From the NCBI GenBank assembly GCA_026692845.1, contig JAPLNM010000098.1, forward strand, positions 1-64,000: a DNA stretch of 64,000 nucleotides, read 5' to 3'. A program made the translations under genes and the position numbers. Below the pieces are notes generated by a model. The model ran no database searches. It worked only from the letters and a program-made list of their open reading frames with translations, and had not been told where the DNA came from. Origin of the DNA: Planctomycetota bacterium (GTDB lineage: Bacteria > Planctomycetota > Planctomycetia > Pirellulales > Pirellulaceae). Of the stretch, positions 37,496-46,620 are shown piece by piece (position 1 is the stretch's first letter; every line of letters begins with the position of its first letter).

Positions 37496-38971
37496 ATGCT
37501 AGCAAATGCCTTATTTCGATCGTCCCGACGTCACTGGCTCCGCAACGCTCTGTGCGCTGCGGTGGTCCTTCGGTCCGACCGGTATGCCAAAGCTCTCGGG
37601 CAGACCGATGGCCAAGGGGCATTGGCATTCAGGGTCCGTTCGATGATCGAGCTTGTCGGCGAGGTCCACCTCAAAGCGCAGAACGCTCCTTCGACGCGCA
37701 AGGACGGCAAGCCGATGGTGGCCAGGACGGCGCCGGTCGAATCGAAATCGACTTTGGATTTCGATCAGCAATACGATTTGGGCGCCAACGATGATTTGAC
37801 TCGCGGCTACATGGTATTCCACGAAGCGCATTCGGAAATCACGGTGGATCGCCATACGACGCAAACGGTGCTGCGGGACAACTGCAAAGAGATCGTCAAG
37901 TTATCGACCCAGCGTGGCTTGCATCCGGTTGCGCTTGTTGCTCCGCTGTTTGCAGCCGAGCGAGAGTTGGTCAACGGGGCTGTCGATTCGATGTACCTCG
38001 ACCAGCTATTGACCGAGAAAGACGTCGCGATCGCTGACAAGTGGATAGTCGATCGTGTTTCGGCGGCAAGACTATTGCATCTGGATGCGATCCTCGAAGG
38101 GGATCTGATCGTATGCTTGATCGACACCGATGAGGAAAAAGCGCACTTGGAGATCACTGGCAAAATGCAAGCCACGGCGCACGATGTGGCCACCGAGTTG
38201 GAGGTCCGGGGCAAGGCATTGATGGACCGCAAGGGTGGCTTTATCTCGTGGCTAGCCCTGCAAATCGACGAGACCCGCGAGATTGGAGAATCCGAGCCGG
38301 GTTTCAAAGTCACAGCGCAGGTCCGGGTCCTGCGCGCTCCAATCCAAGCCATGAGTTCAGGCAAAACGCTGGCTGAGGTTTGGGCCCAAGCCCCGAGTGC
38401 ATCGAGCGCCGAATTGCTTCAGTTCCAATCCGACTTGGGCTTCTACCGGTTCCTTGCCGATCGTCGCTGGTCGACCTATCGCGACAACGGCGAAGAAGCC
38501 ACGTTGCGCTACATCGTCAACAATCGTCGGATCGCTCAATGCAACATCACCAACTTGGTCGATTTCCAGGTCGGCGAGCAGTTGAGCCTCGAAGGATTCC
38601 AAGCCGATATGGAGCGATTGGCATCTCGAACCCAACGCGATGTTCTTGAAGCCACCGAGCGATTGACCAGCAGCAAGCATCGATTGATGCGAATCACGAT
38701 GTCCGGAAGTGCTGAGGGAATCGCCTTGCGTTGGGTGCACTACCACATCTCCAACGATTCGGGTCGCCGACTCTCGTTGGTCTTTACTACCGACGAATCC
38801 TCGCTCGAACTTTTCGGCGAGCAGGACTCGCAGATCATCGATTCGCTCGAACTGCTCGAATGGCCCACGAAGCTCGATCGCGATTCTCTCGAATCGGCTG
38901 GATCCGAATCGTCTGAATCCGAAGCGGCGAGAACCGAATCGGCATCCAGCCTCAATTCGATCAAGAAATAG
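37496..38971 (+). CDS. hypothetical protein, possibly exported
   Basis: A 491-residue protein not assigned to a family. From the ATG at 37496 the N-terminus is basic (SSRRHWLRNALCAAVVL), which may be a short signal or anchor. The body is alpha/beta with regular segments such as MIELVGEVHLKAQNA, LEITGKMQATAHDVATELEV and LRYIVNNRRIAQCNITNLVD. The C-terminus is acidic and Ser/Glu-rich (ESAGSESSESEAARTESASS). The frame is open upstream to 37310, but that part overlaps the asparaginase gene. It lies 58 bp after that gene on the same strand. Confidence 0.78.
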   Translation: MLANALFRSSRRHWLRNALCAAVVLRSDRYAKALGQTDGQGALAFRVRSMIELVGEVHLKAQNAPSTRKDGKPMVARTAPVESKSTLDFDQQYDLGANDDLTRGYMVFHEAHSEITVDRHTTQTVLRDNCKEIVKLSTQRGLHPVALVAPLFAAERELVNGAVDSMYLDQLLTEKDVAIADKWIVDRVSAARLLHLDAILEGDLIVCLIDTDEEKAHLEITGKMQATAHDVATELEVRGKALMDRKGGFISWLALQIDETREIGESEPGFKVTAQVRVLRAPIQAMSSGKTLAEVWAQAPSASSAELLQFQSDLGFYRFLADRRWSTYRDNGEEATLRYIVNNRRIAQCNITNLVDFQVGEQLSLEGFQADMERLASRTQRDVLEATERLTSSKHRLMRITMSGSAEGIALRWVHYHISNDSGRRLSLVFTTDESSLELFGEQDSQIIDSLELLEWPTKLDRDSLESAGSESSESEAARTESASSLNSIKK

Positions 38972-38984
38972 TCGAACCCGGTCG

Positions 38985-39944
38985 TTATTTCGAACCGATC
39001 CCTGCGAATCGAACCGGGACGATATAGACGCTATCCGATGCGGTGACAAATAGCGTCTTGCGATCTTTTCCTCCCAAGCAGACGTTGGCTGTCCAGGGCT
39101 TGGGGATCGCAATCGTTTCGATCAGTTCCCCTTCGGCGTTGTAAACATAGACGCCTGCCGATCCGGTCAAGTACAGATTCCCTTCCGAGTCGATCGTCAT
39201 CCCGTCGGAACCTTGGCGACAAAACACTTGCCGATCGAGCAACTCTCCATCGCGGCCGATCTTGTAGCGATAGGTTTTGCGATCGCCGATATCGGCGACG
39301 TACAGCAGCTTGCGCGCCGAATCGCCGATGATGCCGTTGGGTTGCACGAGCGCGTCGTCGACACACACCAAATTCGATCCGTTGCGATCGGCCTTGTACA
39401 GCGACTGCTTGCGCTGCGGCTGTTTCTTGTGCTCCCACCAGGGCCTTTGGTAATAAGGGTCGGTAAAGTAGATCGTGCCCCCTTGGTCGACCCATACATC
39501 GTTGGGACCGTTGAGCTTGGTCCCCTCGAATTCCTTGAGCAACACCCCATGCTTGCCCGAAAGATCCAGTTCCCAGAGCTCGTTGGCCTCGTCGGCACAG
39601 GCAAGAAGTTTTCCGTCGGGCGCAAAGTACATGCCGTTGCTGCGTCCAGCGGGTTTAAGGAAATCGCTCAGTTTGCCATCGACGGTCCATAGGACGATTC
39701 GGTCGTTAGGCTGGTCGGTAAAGTAGACGTTTCCCTTGGGGTCGACCGTCGGGCCTTCGGTGAATTTGAATCCATCGCCGGCGAGTTTGGCCTCACCCAA
39801 ACTCACTGCGGTTTTGTTTTTGGCAGGCGTTTTGCTATCGGTTTCCTGGCCGGATGCTAGACTTATCCAGCTCAAAGCGAGCAAACTTGCTAAACTCAAG
39901 ACCGCAAGCCGACTGTTTGCACGGTTGCTTTTTGTTCGCCGCAT
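38985..39944 (-). CDS. SMP-30/gluconolactonase-like secreted propeller
   Basis: A 319-residue six-bladed beta-propeller of the SMP-30/gluconolactonase/LRE family, expected to hydrolyse sugar lactones with a bound divalent metal. A signal peptide is present (RLAVLSLASLLALSWISLAS). Blades and ligands are suggested by KFTEGPTVDPKGNVYFTD near 57, KLNGPNDVWVDQGGTIYFTD near 143 and GSDGMTIDSEGNLYLTGSAG near 240. It is convergent with the hypothetical gene at 37496 and divergent from the PQQ gene at 40026. Acts outside the cytoplasm. Confidence 0.9.
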   Translation of the reverse strand: MRRTKSNRANSRLAVLSLASLLALSWISLASGQETDSKTPAKNKTAVSLGEAKLAGDGFKFTEGPTVDPKGNVYFTDQPNDRIVLWTVDGKLSDFLKPAGRSNGMYFAPDGKLLACADEANELWELDLSGKHGVLLKEFEGTKLNGPNDVWVDQGGTIYFTDPYYQRPWWEHKKQPQRKQSLYKADRNGSNLVCVDDALVQPNGIIGDSARKLLYVADIGDRKTYRYKIGRDGELLDRQVFCRQGSDGMTIDSEGNLYLTGSAGVYVYNAEGELIETIAIPKPWTANVCLGGKDRKTLFVTASDSVYIVPVRFAGIGSK

Positions 39945-40025
39945 GATTTCCTCGCCTCGCTGTTTTCGCTTGGGTCCTGGAAGTCCAGAGAACCCAAACG
40001 TCTAGAACACTCCACAGAACAGAAT

Positions 40026-41375
40026 ATGAATCACTCGATCCGAATGCAGTGTAACGCACTTTCGTACCGCCTTGTAGGGTGCGCGCTGCTGGGCGGCTTG
40101 GTCTTTGCGCTTGCGGGAACCGCCCAAGCCGATTGGCCTGAGTTTCGTGGACCGGCTCAAAACGGTGTGGTTGCTAATGGTGCAAAATTACCTGTCGAAT
40201 GGCAGGTCCAAGACAACCAGCGGAAGAACGTTCGGTGGCATACGCCCACCGAAGGGCTCGGCTGGTCCTCGCCGGTGGTTGTCGGCAACTCGATCTATGT
40301 GACATCGGCGCGTCAAGGCACGGCTGGTTCCGACGCAAAACCGCTTGCCGAATCGCTCACCGGCCCGCAGTCCCTTTACTTGAGCTGCTACAACGCTTCG
40401 AATGGTTTGTTGATCTTCGACCAAAAAATATTCGACCAACCCACCGACGCGCCGAACATCCACAAGAAGAACTCGCATGCGAGCCCCACGGTTCTGGCCT
40501 ATAAAGACCCAACGACCAACGCGACGCAACTGTTCGTTCATTTCGGTCACCAAGGAACCGCATGCCTAGCGCTCGATGGCAAGATCCTGTGGACCGATCG
40601 CGAGCATTCCTACAATCCAGTCCATGGCAATGGCGGCTCGCCGATCGTTGTCGGAGATCTCCTGATCCTCACCTGCGACGGCTCCGAAAAACCTTACACG
40701 CTCGCATTGGACGTTCGGACCGGCAAAGAGGTTTGGCGAACACAACGAGACATCGCAACCGATCGGACATTTTCTTTCGCGACGCCTCTGGCCATCACTG
40801 TCGATGGGCAGGTCCAAGTCATCTCGCCCGGCTCGGACATCGTTCAATCGCTCGATCCAAAGACCGGCAGGGTCCTTTGGTCGGTCCGCTACAGCGGTTT
40901 CTCGCTGATCGTCAGGCCCGTGTACCACCAAGGATTGGTATTGATCAGCACCGGCTATATGTCCCCGAAACTCCTTGGGATCGATCCGAGAGGAACCGGG
41001 GATGTGACCGACACGCATGTTCGCTGGAGTGTACCAACGGCCGTACCGAACACGCCTAGCCCAGTGCCCGTGGGCGATCAGCTCGTCATGGTCAGCGATG
41101 GCGGGGTAGCGACGGGAATTTCCGTCGCAGATGGAACTAAGGTTTGGCAAAAACGATTGGGTGGAAACTATTCGGCTTCTCTAATCGCCATCGGAAACCG
41201 CGTGTACTTCCAGAGCGAGGCTGGCGAAGCGATCGTCATGGAGATCGGCCAAACACCGACCGAAATCGGACGTTGCTCGTTGCCCGGTCGCGTGTTTGCT
41301 TCCTATGCAGTCGATCAGGACGATTTGATCATTCGAACCGAAGACGGACTCTATCGCATCGGTGAAGACCAGTAG
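40026..41375 (+). CDS. PQQ-like beta-propeller protein, secreted
   Basis: A 449-residue protein with a signal peptide (LVGCALLGGLVFALAGTAQA) followed at once by the planctomycete hallmark DWPEFRGPAQNGV. PQQ-type propeller blades recur (LDVRTGKEVWRTQRD, LDPKTGRVLWSVRYSG, VADGTKVWQKRLGGNYSA). It may bind a cofactor or act as a scaffold; a true quinoprotein dehydrogenase is not demonstrated because the PQQ active-site residues cannot be identified. The signal peptidase gene overlaps its 3' end by 14 bases, so the pair is co-transcribed. Confidence 0.9.
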   Translation: MNHSIRMQCNALSYRLVGCALLGGLVFALAGTAQADWPEFRGPAQNGVVANGAKLPVEWQVQDNQRKNVRWHTPTEGLGWSSPVVVGNSIYVTSARQGTAGSDAKPLAESLTGPQSLYLSCYNASNGLLIFDQKIFDQPTDAPNIHKKNSHASPTVLAYKDPTTNATQLFVHFGHQGTACLALDGKILWTDREHSYNPVHGNGGSPIVVGDLLILTCDGSEKPYTLALDVRTGKEVWRTQRDIATDRTFSFATPLAITVDGQVQVISPGSDIVQSLDPKTGRVLWSVRYSGFSLIVRPVYHQGLVLISTGYMSPKLLGIDPRGTGDVTDTHVRWSVPTAVPNTPSPVPVGDQLVMVSDGGVATGISVADGTKVWQKRLGGNYSASLIAIGNRVYFQSEAGEAIVMEIGQTPTEIGRCSLPGRVFASYAVDQDDLIIRTEDGLYRIGEDQ

Positions 41376-42747
41376 CCCCCTGCCCTGCCCTGATCCCCTG
41401 AATCGCCACGGGCATCGTCCAAGCCGCTGGTTTGTCGTTGCAACCATCGGGCTACTGGGGCTTTTGACCCTGGGCATGATCGGTCCGTACCTGCTGCTGC
41501 TGCGACACTCCGGCCCATTGCGCGTCGGTGTCATCGCTGGCTCATCGATGGAACCGGCTCTTCGTGGACCGAGGCTCGAGCTTGTTTGCACCAACTGCCA
41601 GTCGATCAACTCCTGGACCTACGACGCTTGGAATCCGAACCGGGAGGTGCGCTGCCGATTCTGCCGTGAGTATCTCGACACCTCGGATCCAAAAACCACC
41701 CAAGGCGAAACGGTCCTGTATGTCCCGATGCTGCGGCGGAAGCGACTCGCTGCAAACGCCTCGGAGTCCCGAGACGATCCCTCAGGACCACTCGAGTCCG
41801 ACCGCGTTGGCCGATGGGACATCGTCGTACTCGAAACGCTGCAGGACGAAAGCCTCGAGTCGAGCAAAGCGAGCCAAATCAAGCGCGTCGTCGGATTGCC
41901 AGGCGAAACGATCCGCATAGACCAAGGGCGGATCTATGCCGATGGCAAAGAGGTCCTTCCGACGCTCATCGAGTTTATGCACCAAGCCGTCTTGATGGCC
42001 AACTGGGAAGTCGGCTCGAAATACCCAGCCTCGAAATACCCTGACTCAAAATACCCAGACTCAAAATACCCAGCCAAGACGCTCCCTGAGTTCCTCTCCT
42101 GGGTTGCCGCTCCGATCGACAACGAGCTGCCGATCAATGCCCACGACTCGCACCAGCGGATCGCGGTAAGGGACATCGGGATCGCCATGCGAGTTGCCCA
42201 ACCCCAAAGCAGCTGGAACATCAAGCTTCAGTTGCGCCATGGCGACCAAAAGATACCGATCGAGCTTTCGTGCTATGAGAAAAACGCCCAAGTCACTTTG
42301 ATGGCACACGAGACTCAAAAAGAAACCGGTTCCTGGCAATCCCCCTCTGCGAAGATCGGTTCGATCCCTTCGTGGCAGCCGACCTGGATCAACTTGGTCG
42401 TCCTCTCTGGCCGATTGATCGTGCTCGATGAGAGGCAAGAGCGATGGTCGGTCGCCTTGGGGCCGATTCAAGAGGGACTCGGTTGGACCGAGATGAGTTT
42501 GGTCGAGCCCCAGGGACTGATCGACCGGTGTATGATTTATCGGGGGTTGCATTACCGTGGGGTCAGAGACACCCAGGAGCAGGAATTTGCGGCGGCTGAG
42601 GGTTGGATTGTGCTTGGCGACAACGCTTCGATTTCCGAGGACTCCAGGTATTGGGAGCAGCCTCGAGTCGTTCGAGACGCGCTCCGTGGAATCCTCGAGC
42701 CGCCGGCAACCCTGATGGAGGGGCTTGTCAAACAACTCCCCCGCTGA
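41362..42747 (+). CDS. lepB: signal peptidase I with zinc-ribbon insertion
   Basis: Inner-membrane signal peptidase that removes export signal peptides. A membrane segment (FVVATIGLLGLLTLGMIGPYLL, ~24-45) leads to box B, GSSMEPALRG, with nucleophile Ser62. The general base is Lys174 in IKRVVGLPGETI, and box E is GDNASISEDSR near the C-terminus. Two additions are unusual: a four-Cys ribbon (CTNC and CRFC, ~77-104) between Ser and Lys, and about 190 residues before box E containing a SKYPA/SKYPD repeat. At 461 residues it is far longer than typical enzymes (~250-330). It starts at a GTG overlapping the PQQ gene; no ATG is suitably placed. Confidence 0.88.
   Translation: MKTSSPLPCPDPLNRHGHRPSRWFVVATIGLLGLLTLGMIGPYLLLLRHSGPLRVGVIAGSSMEPALRGPRLELVCTNCQSINSWTYDAWNPNREVRCRFCREYLDTSDPKTTQGETVLYVPMLRRKRLAANASESRDDPSGPLESDRVGRWDIVVLETLQDESLESSKASQIKRVVGLPGETIRIDQGRIYADGKEVLPTLIEFMHQAVLMANWEVGSKYPASKYPDSKYPDSKYPAKTLPEFLSWVAAPIDNELPINAHDSHQRIAVRDIGIAMRVAQPQSSWNIKLQLRHGDQKIPIELSCYEKNAQVTLMAHETQKETGSWQSPSAKIGSIPSWQPTWINLVVLSGRLIVLDERQERWSVALGPIQEGLGWTEMSLVEPQGLIDRCMIYRGLHYRGVRDTQEQEFAAAEGWIVLGDNASISEDSRYWEQPRVVRDALRGILEPPATLMEGLVKQLPR
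42016..42075. repeat. four-copy 15-bp repeat in lepB
   Basis: Four 15-bp units of the type tcgaaatacccagcc, differing at one to three positions, encode SKYPA-SKYPD-SKYPD-SKYPA. In frame. Confidence 0.95.
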
Positions 42748-43089
42748 GCAAACCCGCTGAGCAAGAGAGACCATGTTCGTTCCTACCCTAAAGCTGCATA
42801 AGCCTACCGTCGGGCTCGTCCCGGCGGAGGCGTAACTAACTGCTACCAGCGTTTAAGTAGCGGTGAGTCTTTGCCCTGCCGGCATGAAGCCGACGGAGGC
42901 CAAGGAGAGCTCGATGGCTGTTTGAACTGCGGCGATGCCGATCGTTGATCGAAGCGGTTCGCGGTAACTTGCGGACCAATGGGCCGGATAGCTATACTAG
43001 TTCGCTCCGAGCACGAGCAACTCGATGCTGAGTACGAGAAGCAGCAACATCGATCCGAATCCCACGTCCTTCTTCAGCGGAATCCTGCG
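42748..43089. other. intergenic region upstream of the M48 protease
   Basis: No gene is supported in these 342 bases. It contains a candidate promoter (42969-42998) and, just after it, gagcacgag and gagtacgag words similar to those near 9650. Two imperfect ccgtcgggctc.../...agccgacgg segments suggest weak secondary structure. Confidence 0.5.
42969..42998 (+). promoter_or_regulatory. candidate promoter of the M48 gene
   Basis: TTGCGG and TATACT are separated by 18 bp, 91 bases before the preferred ATG at 43090. Confidence 0.45.
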
Positions 43090-44217
43090 ATGGCAATGCC
43101 GACGAGTCGAGAGAGTTTCCAGGGTGGAGTATTCCATGCATCGATTCCTGGGGGTCGATCCGGGGCGACCCTATCGATCGCGCGAGGAGAGTTGATCGCC
43201 GATACGATCGGCGAGCCGAGCATGCGATTTAGCATTCCGCTGAATCAGTGCCAGATCGATCTGGGGGGGGCTTCGGGTCGCATGGTTTTCTGTCGGACCA
43301 AGGACGGCAGTTTGACGATCTTTTGTGAGGAGAGGAATTTCGCCAAGGAGCTGGACTTTCAGTCCGGTGGCGCGCTGGCCGCTCCGTTGAAACAGCTCAA
43401 GAAGGGGCTTGCGGCCGATGCGAATCGATTTCGGTTTTGGCTGGCCATCAGCGCACTGGCTTGCGCGCTGCTTTTATTTGTTGGTTACTTTGGAGTGCTT
43501 TGGACCGCCAAGACCGCCATACGAGCCTTGCCCGTCTCGGTCGATGAGAAGATCGGCTCGATGGCGTTCAGTGGGATGGAGATGGGACGCAAGCTCGATG
43601 CGAACCATCCGGCTAGTCGATTGGTCCAAGAGATTGTCGACAAGCTTAAACCTCATGCGGCGATCCCTGATTTAAAGTTCAAGGTCACGGTTGTCGAGGA
43701 CGCGGACATCAATGCCTTTGCGTTGCCCGGTGGGCAGATTGTGGTATTTACGGGTTTGATCAAGGAGGCCAAATCGGCCGAGCAGATCGCGGGGGTTTTA
43801 GCGCACGAGATGTCCCATGCGACGCTGCGCCATGGGATTGAACGCGTCAGCCAATCTCTGGGGATCGTCGCGGCGATTCAAATCATGGTCGGCGATGTCG
43901 GCGGGCTCGTGGCACTCGGAGCGCAAGTCGCACAGACATCGATCTTGACAAGCTACAGCCGAGCTTCGGAAACCGAAGCGGATTTGGAAGGAGCGCGCAT
44001 GTTGAATGCGGCCAAGATCGATCCGAAGGCGATGGCGGACTTTTTCGAAATGCTCAAGGAAAAGATGGGCGATTTGCCCGATGCGATGGCTTGGATCAGC
44101 ACCCATCCTCAGCACGAAACCCGGGTCCAAAATATTCAAAATCACGAAAAAAAGCTTCCTGTAATCCAGTATGAACCCTTGCTGCTGGACCTCAAGGCCG
44201 CTCAAGACGCGTTATAA
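43090..44217 (+). CDS. M48-family zinc metalloprotease, membrane-anchored
   Basis: Membrane protease of the M48 (HtpX/Oma1/BepA-like) family. The zinc motif is HEMSH at residues 239-243 with the third ligand Glu296 in SETEAD. One membrane segment lies at ~116-138 (AISALACALLLFVGYFGVLW) after an N-terminal ~110-residue domain that is not recognised. The sequence after the membrane begins VSVDEKIGSMAFSGMEMG. It likely degrades or processes envelope proteins. The ATG at 43090 is preferred because the upstream 37 codons are promoter and repeat-like DNA; MPTSRES at 43096 is an alternative. Three AIM24-like genes follow on the same strand. Confidence 0.9.
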   Translation: MAMPTSRESFQGGVFHASIPGGRSGATLSIARGELIADTIGEPSMRFSIPLNQCQIDLGGASGRMVFCRTKDGSLTIFCEERNFAKELDFQSGGALAAPLKQLKKGLAADANRFRFWLAISALACALLLFVGYFGVLWTAKTAIRALPVSVDEKIGSMAFSGMEMGRKLDANHPASRLVQEIVDKLKPHAAIPDLKFKVTVVEDADINAFALPGGQIVVFTGLIKEAKSAEQIAGVLAHEMSHATLRHGIERVSQSLGIVAAIQIMVGDVGGLVALGAQVAQTSILTSYSRASETEADLEGARMLNAAKIDPKAMADFFEMLKEKMGDLPDAMAWISTHPQHETRVQNIQNHEKKLPVIQYEPLLLDLKAAQDAL

Positions 44218-44218
44218 T
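44213..44218 (+). promoter_or_regulatory. TATAAT box before the AIM24-like genes
   Basis: A consensus TATAAT overlaps the M48 stop codon, about 103 bases before the first AIM24-like start. The -35 side is weak (TCAAGG or TGGACC at poor spacing), so this is tentative. Confidence 0.35.
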
Positions 44219-44320
44219 TTCGATGAAATTCCGCTCAGGCCTCTTAGGATTATGCCGAAGTGGAATTAGCCACCGAGAAACCCGAAAATCAAAACTCAGA
44301 ACATCGTCGCGAGGCATGTG

Positions 44321-44977
44321 ATGCAAGTGGATATACGAAATCGCCCGTCGTTCGCGAACTTGCGGGTCCAATTCCAGCCCGGGGATCGGATCATTGCTGA
44401 GGCAGGTGCGATGGCCACGATGAGTTCGAACATCGAGATGAAGACGCGATTCAACGGTGGATTCTTTGGTGGGATCGCCCGCCGCTTCCTGGGCAATGAA
44501 TCGATTTTCGTCAATGAGTTTTCCGCCAGCAGCCCGGGCGAGTTGGTCCTGACGCAGCCGTTCCCGGGCGACATGATCTGCACGGAACTGAAAGGCAATA
44601 CGTTGTTCTTGCAGCCCGGAGCATTCATCGCCTGCGAACCGGGCGTACGGATGTCTTTGGGTTTGGCAGGGCTTCGGAGTTGGATCGCGGGCGAAGGGCT
44701 ATTTCGATTGAAGCTCTCGGGCAATGGCCGACTGTGGTTCGGTGCCTATGGGGCGATCTTTGATCGAGAGATCACAGGCGAGCACATCGTCGATTCGGGT
44801 CACTTGGTGGCTTATGAACCGACGATCTCGATCAACGTCGCGATGGCCGGCGGGATCTTCACGAGTTTCTTCAGCGGCGAAGGATTGGTCACGCGCGTTC
44901 GTGGCCAAGGCAAGATCTACATGCAGTCACGCTCATTCGATGGCCTGGCAGCTTGGACCAACTCCCATTTGATGTAG
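44321..44977 (+). CDS. AIM24/TIGR00266-family protein, copy 1
   Basis: A 218-residue member of the AIM24 (TIGR00266) family, which has a double-stranded beta-helix-like fold. The N-terminus reads SFANLRVQFQPGDRIIAEAG, then AMATMSSNIEMKTRFNGGFF, and the C-terminus AGGIFTSFFSGEGLVTRVRG. The yeast namesake is a mitochondrial inner-membrane protein; bacterial members have no defined activity. GAGG lies 6 bases before the ATG at 44321; a GTG at 44318 is possible. It heads three tandem paralogues (gaps of 20 and 12 bp), likely an operon. Confidence 0.9.
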   Translation: MQVDIRNRPSFANLRVQFQPGDRIIAEAGAMATMSSNIEMKTRFNGGFFGGIARRFLGNESIFVNEFSASSPGELVLTQPFPGDMICTELKGNTLFLQPGAFIACEPGVRMSLGLAGLRSWIAGEGLFRLKLSGNGRLWFGAYGAIFDREITGEHIVDSGHLVAYEPTISINVAMAGGIFTSFFSGEGLVTRVRGQGKIYMQSRSFDGLAAWTNSHLM

Positions 44978-44997
44978 ACCATTTCAACACGGATTGA

Positions 44998-45699
44998 ATG
45001 ACGGATTGCATCATCATGCGACACCAAATGCTATGCCAGCCCGCAGCGACCGCTTTAAGGTTCGAGCTTGAACAAGGCGAATCGATCACATGCGAGGTCG
45101 GTGCGATGATCGCCATGACCACCGGCTTGACCGTCGAGACGACCTCCAAGAGCCGCGGTGGTAGCGGCGGGATCATCAAGGGTCTCAAGCGGATGTTCTC
45201 GGGTGAAAGCTTTTTCCTCAACCACTTCACCGCCCAGCGACCCGACCAATCGCTCTTGATCGGCCCGACCCTTTTGGGCGATTGTGTCCATCACAGCATG
45301 CGGGGCGGGACGATGATTGTCCAAGGATCGAGTTGGTTGGCATCGACGCCTGGGATCGAAATCGATACGGCATGGCAAGGCTTCTCATCGGCTTTGTTCA
45401 GCGGTAAGTCGACGTTTTGGGTCAAGTGCTCAGGGGGTGGAGAGTTGTACTTGAGCAGTTACGGTGCGATCCATAGCATCGAGGTCGACGGTGACTACAC
45501 CATCGACACCGGACACATCGTCGCTTTTGAAGACACGTTGGAATTCAACATCGGCAAAGCCAGCCGCAGCTTGATCGGCAGTTTTTTAGGAGGCGAAGGC
45601 CTCGTGTGCAAATTCCACGGCCAAGGCAAGCTTTACTACCAAAGCCATACGTTGCCATCGTTAGGCGCTTTGTTGGGCCCGAAACTCAAAGCCAAATAG
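44998..45699 (+). CDS. AIM24/TIGR00266-family protein, copy 2
   Basis: A 233-residue paralogue of the gene before it. The family pattern repeats: FELEQGESITCEVGAMIAMT near residue 21, GGSGGIIKGLKRMFSGESFF near 48, SSYGAIHSIEVDGDYTIDTG near 155 and FLGGEGLVCKFHGQGKLYYQ at the C-terminus. No signal peptide or membrane segment is seen. The annotated ATG at 44998 may be upstream of the true one; MRHQMLCQP at 45016 gives a length closer to its paralogues. It probably forms a hetero-oligomer with the flanking copies, which is inference from tandem arrangement. Confidence 0.9.
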   Translation: MTDCIIMRHQMLCQPAATALRFELEQGESITCEVGAMIAMTTGLTVETTSKSRGGSGGIIKGLKRMFSGESFFLNHFTAQRPDQSLLIGPTLLGDCVHHSMRGGTMIVQGSSWLASTPGIEIDTAWQGFSSALFSGKSTFWVKCSGGGELYLSSYGAIHSIEVDGDYTIDTGHIVAFEDTLEFNIGKASRSLIGSFLGGEGLVCKFHGQGKLYYQSHTLPSLGALLGPKLKAK

Positions 45700-45711
45700 G
45701 AAATCCCTCGC

Positions 45712-46407
45712 ATGACATCGAACCTTCAGCACGAAATCCAAATGAGGCCTGATTTTTCCATGCTCAAGGTCTCCTTGGAGCAGGGCCAAAAGGTGCATGC
45801 CGAGCCATCGGCGATGGCGGCCATGACCCCAAATATGAAACTCAAAGCGGGCTTAAAGGGGGGAGCCCTCAAGTCGCTCGGGCGTCTGATGGGTGGCGAG
45901 AGCATGATCGTCAACACATTCACCGCTGAGAACGGGCCAGGCGAAATCCTCTTCGCACCAGGTCACTTAGGAGATACCCAACACTACCGACTCACCGGCG
46001 GGACGCTCTACCTGCAACGTGGGGCTTACATGGCCAATAGCGATGGGGTCGAGATCAGTGGCAAATGGCAAGGAGCCAAAGGTTTTTTTAGCGGCGAAGG
46101 TTTGGTGCTGCTCAAAGCCAGTGGGGTCGGAGATGTTTTTTTCAACTCCTATGGTGCGATTTTAGAAGTCGATGTGACGGATGACTATCTTGTCGATACA
46201 GGATACATCGTCGCGTTCGAAGATACGCTTCAATACAGCGTATCGGTCTTACCCGGACTCCGCGGGGGCGGATTTAAGCGGTTGTTCTTCAGCGGCGAAG
46301 GATTGGTCTGCCGGTTTGCAGGTCAGGGTAAAGTTTGGGTACAAACCCGATACGTGGTTCCTTATCTATCCTGGATTGATCGATTCCGTCCGACAAGCAG
46401 CAAGTAA
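45712..46407 (+). CDS. AIM24/TIGR00266-family protein, copy 3
   Basis: A 231-residue third paralogue starting 12 bp after copy 2. Shared features are FSMLKVSLEQGQKVHAEPSA near 16, GGALKSLGRLMGGESMIVNT near 46, FNSYGAILEVDVTDDYLVDT and FFSGEGLVCRFAGQGKVWVQ at the C-terminus. The copies are clearly diverged, so the triplication is old rather than a recent duplication. A 213-base intergenic region without a recognisable gene follows before the next operon. Confidence 0.9.
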   Translation: MTSNLQHEIQMRPDFSMLKVSLEQGQKVHAEPSAMAAMTPNMKLKAGLKGGALKSLGRLMGGESMIVNTFTAENGPGEILFAPGHLGDTQHYRLTGGTLYLQRGAYMANSDGVEISGKWQGAKGFFSGEGLVLLKASGVGDVFFNSYGAILEVDVTDDYLVDTGYIVAFEDTLQYSVSVLPGLRGGGFKRLFFSGEGLVCRFAGQGKVWVQTRYVVPYLSWIDRFRPTSSK

Positions 46408-46620
46408 ATCGACCACCGGCTCGCTTCGGCTGTTTGATAACAACGAAGCAGCCTCACGCGCCGATCGATTGGGGACAATCGATCTACCATCACGCGCAGC
46501 CGAGGCGGCTTCAGGTTTTCGTACGTCCAGAAACCACCCAATTCGTGCATTGGCCTCTCGGATCGATTATCATAGAACCTCCCTCCCCGGCCGTTTCCTG
46601 CCCACCACCCAGTGCAAATC

